Shown: piece by piece, positions 60,246 to 64,000 of the stretch
Layout of the letters: each line of letters begins with the position of its first letter
Numbering within the stretch: the first letter of the stretch is position 1
From: Irpex lacteus
Lineage: Eukaryota; Basidiomycota; Agaricomycetes; Polyporales; Irpicaceae
Length of the DNA stretch: 64,000 nt
NCBI GenBank assembly: GCA_001986395.2
Contig: MQVO02000013.1
Coordinates: forward strand, 248,001 to 312,000
Direction of reading: 5' to 3'
The notes under the pieces: generated by a model
Told to the model about the DNA's origin: nothing
Databases searched by the model: none
What the model saw: the letters and a program-made list of their open reading frames with translations, nothing else
Translations under genes and position numbers: made by a program

Positions 60246-63200
60246 TCAGCCTTTCCAAGTAGGCAAAGCAGCAGCCTTCTCACTCCCAATCAACACCCTC
60301 CTCGGACCCCCTTTCGCTTTCGTCACCGCCAGCGACGACTTGCCCGGAGCTGCTCGCGAGTTCGAAGGACCAGCACCTCCACTTCCACTAGTGCTACTAG
60401 CAGCACTAGCAGACCTCGTCGTCATCCTTGTCGTCTTCTTCGCAACTCCACCCCCAATAACTTTCGAACCCGAAGTCTTCGGTTTTGGTGCCGCTGCTGC
60501 AGCTCCCGTTGATGACCTCGTCTTGGGCTTCGGTTTCTCTACCACCGCCAAAGGAGCAGTAGTGCGAGTGCGCGAGGAGTTCGAAGGCTGGGGTTGGGCC
60601 TTAGCTTTGCCCTTACCCTTATCCTTGGCTGTCGGGTACCGACCAAGCGCGGACGTCGGCCTGGGTGGTAAGTCTTCCACGCTGTTCACTCTGTCCCTGA
60701 GCGGGCCATCAAGCTCCCCAGAATCATCATCTTCAGAAACCCCAAGCTCAGCCGCCAAACTCATTTGTGGTTGTTGTACTGGAGCTGGAGTATGCCTGAG
60801 TCTGGGCGCAGGCGTCGGAGAAACAGAAAGTTCTCCGCTCTCGTCTTCTGCTTCTGCGAGGGTGCCTAACGTGGGCGCAGCGAGCGGCGGTGCGTCTGGA
60901 CTGTCGGGGGAGTTCCCGAGCCGTAGAAGACGACTTAGCGGACTAGGTTTGACGGGTGAATACGCGTGGACCATGTGAGGTGCTAGAGGCTTCGCCATAG
61001 GGAACGGTCGTCGGATACCAGTGCCTGGCGTAGTTGGCGGGTGGGGTTGAGGGGCAGGTTGAGGGTTCACCGTCGGAACCGCCGACGAGCTCGGGCCAGC
61101 TAGGTGTTGAGGCTGGAGGAGCGGCTCCTCGGGAGTATACGAACCCTCGGACGGTCCAGGAAAGTTGAGCTTCGGCAGTGGAGGCATCGGATTAGCGGTG
61201 AATATCGAATCTCTTGGAGGAAGCTGAGCAGCAGGAGAGGGAGGGGGGAGGACGAAGGCTGGTAGTGCGTTCGGCTTTGGTGGGGGTGCTTGGGGCTGGG
61301 ACGTCGTCATCTGAGTTTTGAACGATGGCTGCGCATGTGTGGCTCGCGGGACTATAACCTCCGTCTCATACGACGGTATGACTTTCGCCCTCGGCTGGGA
61401 AGAGGAAGAGGCCTTTTCCTTGCCTTTATTCTTCGCTTTGTGAGCGCCAGACGACCGTCGCGGTGCTCGGGTGGCAGCTCCAGCGCCAGCTTTCTTGTGG
61501 TGCGCCCCGCTGACACCGACTGAGACGCTACTCTTCGACTTTCGGGGCGATTTACGTGTAGGTGCTGGTTTGGCGAGGGCGGGAGAGCGTTTGGGCGAGG
61601 ACTGCGCTTCGGGAGGGCCCATGTGTTGGGTGAAAGACGTCGATGGACCGGCTTCAGAAAGTGGGTGTGAAGGGGAGAGGGAAGGTATGTCAGTCATCAT
61701 AGCATGCATCTGCCATGTCCTTCGTTCCTCAAGGAACTGTATGCGCTCCGTCTACGGACACCAGACGTCAATTATAAGACCATCGTCCACAAATTGAACA
61801 GTTACCTCAAGCGCTGCCTTCTCCTTGCCCAAGGTGATGACTGCATCGGTAAGCCGTTGCCTTTCCTCGTCGAGTTCCCGCTCTCGTTGCGTCAAACGCT
61901 CGTTCTCCTCGTCCTGAGCTGCCACAATCTTCGAATGGATAGTCGCGTTCGTTCTCTGTTGCTCTGCAGCAAATTTCTCGAACATCTCCTTCGCCTGGGT
62001 GGCATAGTCCTTTGCCTGCGTCTGAGCATCATCTATATATAATGAACATAAGCTCAATGATATAGGAATAGCATAGAATACGTACTGAGCTCCGAAGTCA
62101 GGTTGGCTATCACTGCTTGCAGCTTCTCGACTTCCCGTGCCCTTGCGCGGTGCTCGTCTGACTCTTTGCCTTCTTGATCATTGCGTGTAGATCCAGAAAG
62201 AGAGTCGGGATGCATCAGAGGCTCGAACTGTTGCTTGATGCCGTCCAAGAGCGACGAGATGATGTCCCAGGCCGCGTTTGCTGGTGCAAAGGGGAACAGC
62301 TCCATAGACGTCAGGACTACAGGCTAATGAATCATGGTCGTCTCGTGAGTCTGAGGGTTCTTCAGGCACATATGCGAGGGGTAGAGAACACGCACCTCGT
62401 CTGGTCTTTCGGGGCTGGTATAACACTGTGCAGTGTACATCGTCCGCTGCAACTCGTTAGCTGTACTCATAATAATCCCCTTCAACCTCTCGTTCTCTTC
62501 CAAGAGGTCATGTCTCGCCCGAGCAGCCTGTTCCAGCGCCACTTCTAGTAGATCTGTACCCTTTCCACGAAGTTGCACGTCAGAAGCTCCTACGACCTCG
62601 GCGTTCGCGCAATGGAAACCAGCTGCAGGACCGGATTTGTGGAGGTTACCGCCTTGCGCGTCCGCGAGCTTATTCCACCGTTCGAGAATCTTGTCCTTCT
62701 CTTTCTCGAGCTTCTTGATTTCGGTTTGATGGGTTGTGCGTATGGCCTGAAGCGCAGTCCGTGTGCGTTGAAGCTCAAGGGTTGTCTGCTTGTGTGCACT
62801 CTCGGTGGATTGCAGCGTACGGTTTGTGGAGCTGTGAAACAATAAGTGAGCCAGTAGCAGCTATGCTGGAGACAATTCCATACGCAAGACGAGACTTGTG
62901 CAGGTTCATTTCCCGTTCTGCATTCGCAGCTGTCTCCGTAGCCGTACGATACATTGACATGAGCCGTTCATGATCATAGGATAGGGTCCGTATCTTTGTT
63001 GACAGATCCTCTGTCCTAGATATATCATCCTAATAAACAGTAAGCTAACGTGTGCCGGTGAGCATAAAACATTGACTTACCATACGCTGGCTCAACATTG
63101 ACAACAAACATTTCACCACTCTTTCTGCGTCATCTTTGCTTGTTCCCTCCAGTGAGATACCAGGTTGATGCGTATATCCGTGGGCAATTAGCTGAGAGTT

Positions 63201-63320
63201 GATATAAGGAAGACTGGATGAACAAGAATCGTCTGAGTTCTCCGAGCCCGGAGAACTGACACTCGGGGATTTGGCAAGGTCCAGTGCCCAGTGGACAAGT
63301 TTCTTGGGTGTTGCAGCCAT
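60246..63320 (-). CDS. Afadin/alpha-actinin-binding (ADIP, SSX2IP/Msd1-type) coiled-coil protein
   Basis: ATG at 63320 starts MAATPKKLVHWALDLAKSPS. The conserved N-terminus then reads LPYINSQLIAHGYTHQPGIS and DDAERVVKCLLSMLSQRM. A long coiled coil follows over several exons: TLSYDHERLMSMYRTATETA, ANAEREMNLHKSRL, LQRTRTALQAIRTTHQTEIK, EKEKDKILERWNKLADAQGG, ALEQAARARHDLLEENERLK. Then come AWDIISSLLDGIKQQFEPLM, FEKFAAEQQRTNATIHSKIV, RELDEERQRLTDAVITLGKE and ERIQFLEERRTWQMHAM. The C-terminal half (about 480 residues, one exon) is Ser/Pro/Lys-rich and disordered, with RKSPRKSKSS and similar basic motifs, ending SEKAAALPTWKG. Family members anchor microtubule minus ends at spindle poles (fission yeast Msd1, animal SSX2IP). 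That role here is inferred from the family. Confidence 0.8.
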
Positions 63321-63685
63321 ATTAACGCTTCAGCTGCGGCTTCTCATGCGCTTGATGTCTTGTTGACGACAGTTGGTGCGTCGTCGCTGTGCCGACTGCG
63401 TCGGTCGTAGCTGGACGCGGTGAGCGCGACATGAACATCAATGCAGCGCGATCACATGATATAAACGCTCAGTGCGGGTAAGTAATTTTGTAAGACATGA
63501 CTTCAAAGCTACGTTAGAGCTAGGTTTCGGATAACAGATCGGAGAGTCACAAAAGATAACAACTGAATGTAGCGGTCTAGACACAGTAAACCCGCGAGTC
63601 TGCGCTTCGGTGGCCTTCAAGCTTGTTTGCTGAGTAACACAAACCATGTTTCTTATCCGACTACCACCATCTACTTCACCACGTC
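63321..63685. promoter_or_regulatory. Divergent promoter between ADIP-like and UBL/WLM genes
   Basis: The two start codons are 365 bases apart on opposite strands, so this short interval should carry both promoters. No core element was confidently recognised. Confidence 0.45.
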
Positions 63686-64000
63686 ATGGCCACTATAGAC
63701 TTCAAGGTCTCTCACAAAGGCCAAACCCACTCTTTGTCGTTACCTCCTGAGACTGCTTTCGAAGAATTGCAGGCCAGACTCGAAGAGCTTACGTCAGTTC
63801 CTCCTCAGAACCAAAAGCTCTTGTACAAGGGAAAGAAAGCTTCGGTTAATGGCAGGGATACGGTAGTGGAGGCTGGTATCAAGTCTGGAAGCAAAGTACA
63901 GCTACTGGGAGCTACATCTCAGGAATTGGGTGACTTGAGACAAGTAGAGAGCGAGTTTCAGCGACGAGAGCGGATACTTCAAGCAAGGGCATCGGGACCA
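63686..64000 (+). CDS. Ubiquitin-like domain protein, probable UBL-WLM metalloprotease (partial)
   Basis: ATG at 63686 starts MATIDFKVSHKGQTHSLSLP, then PETAFEELQARLEELTSVPP, QNQKLLYKGKKASVNGRDTV, VEAGIKSGSKVQLLGATSQE and LGDLRQVESEFQRRERILQA, and runs off the window end after 105 codons. The ubiquitin-like fold is clear from the LLYKGKK...AGIKSGSKVQLLG pattern. The following VESEFQRRERILQARA segment matches the linker I recall in fungal and plant proteins that pair this domain with a WLM (Wss1p-like) metalloprotease domain. Those proteins act on SUMO- or ubiquitin-modified and DNA-linked proteins. The protease part lies outside the window, so the WLM call is inference. Confidence 0.75.
   Translation, partial: MATIDFKVSHKGQTHSLSLPPETAFEELQARLEELTSVPPQNQKLLYKGKKASVNGRDTVVEAGIKSGSKVQLLGATSQELGDLRQVESEFQRRERILQARASGP

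Noticed and set aside
60094..60978. Plus-strand 294-codon frame
   Set aside because: It lies over the large last exon of the ADIP-like gene and mirrors its low-complexity composition.
1..64000. CRISPR arrays, bacterial operons, transposase genes or long terminal repeats
   Set aside because: No regular spacer repeats, transposase or integrase motifs, or paired terminal repeats were seen. The gene structure is eukaryotic throughout.

Overview
The window looks like nuclear DNA from a filamentous basidiomycete, most likely an Agaricomycete. Genes are cut by many short introns of about 50-70 bases with GT...AG ends, and several families are typical of mushroom-forming fungi (DUF7330 protein, Ser/Pro-rich orphan proteins, a basidiomycete-style P450, C2-plus-helical NLR-type N-termini). 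No species could be named from the sequence. All gene models were spliced by hand by reading frames across GT...AG boundaries and by family resemblance; no search was run.

Layout. 0.3-1.9 kb: an acidic orphan protein with a cysteine cluster. 2.2-7.2 kb: an accessory patch with two tandem minus-strand copies of a gene joining a C2-like domain to the helical N-terminal region usually found in fungal NLR (STAND) proteins, but with no NACHT/NB-ARC in either. Copy A reads through as a complete gene; copy B carries an in-frame TAG. A third, decayed C2-like piece lies head-to-head with copy A. 8.5-12.4 kb: an M20 amidohydrolase and a DUF7330 protein, both minus. 13.1-13.8 kb: ribosomal protein L11, plus. 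14.1-28.4 kb: a run of minus-strand genes: an Rxt3-like histone-deacetylase subunit, a RanBD1 protein, a DnaJ/DnaJ-X co-chaperone and a Ser-rich orphan.

30.7-35.4 kb: a Rom2-type Rho GEF (DEP-RhoGEF-PH-CNH). 35.8-38.2 kb: a cytochrome P450, minus. 40.4-44.2 kb: a Snt2-type chromatin reader (BAH-PHD-SANT-PHD-extended PHD), convergent with a Doa4-type ubiquitin protease carrying a rhodanese domain (44.4-48.7 kb). 50.9-59.6 kb: two paralogous membrane hybrid histidine kinases transcribed divergently from one 0.77 kb spacer. 60.2-63.3 kb: an ADIP/Msd1-type coiled-coil protein, minus. The right edge cuts a ubiquitin-like/WLM protein.

Functional themes: Rxt3 and Snt2 belong to different Rpd3-type deacetylase complexes in yeast. 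The Rho GEF and the hybrid kinases are classic cell-wall and stress signalling components. The most unusual parts are the NLR-like N-terminal genes without a nucleotide-binding domain, and the inverted kinase pair whose receiver domains share an insertion. Large spacers at 21.9-24.3, 28.4-30.7, 38.2-40.4 and 48.7-50.9 kb yielded no gene that could be defended.
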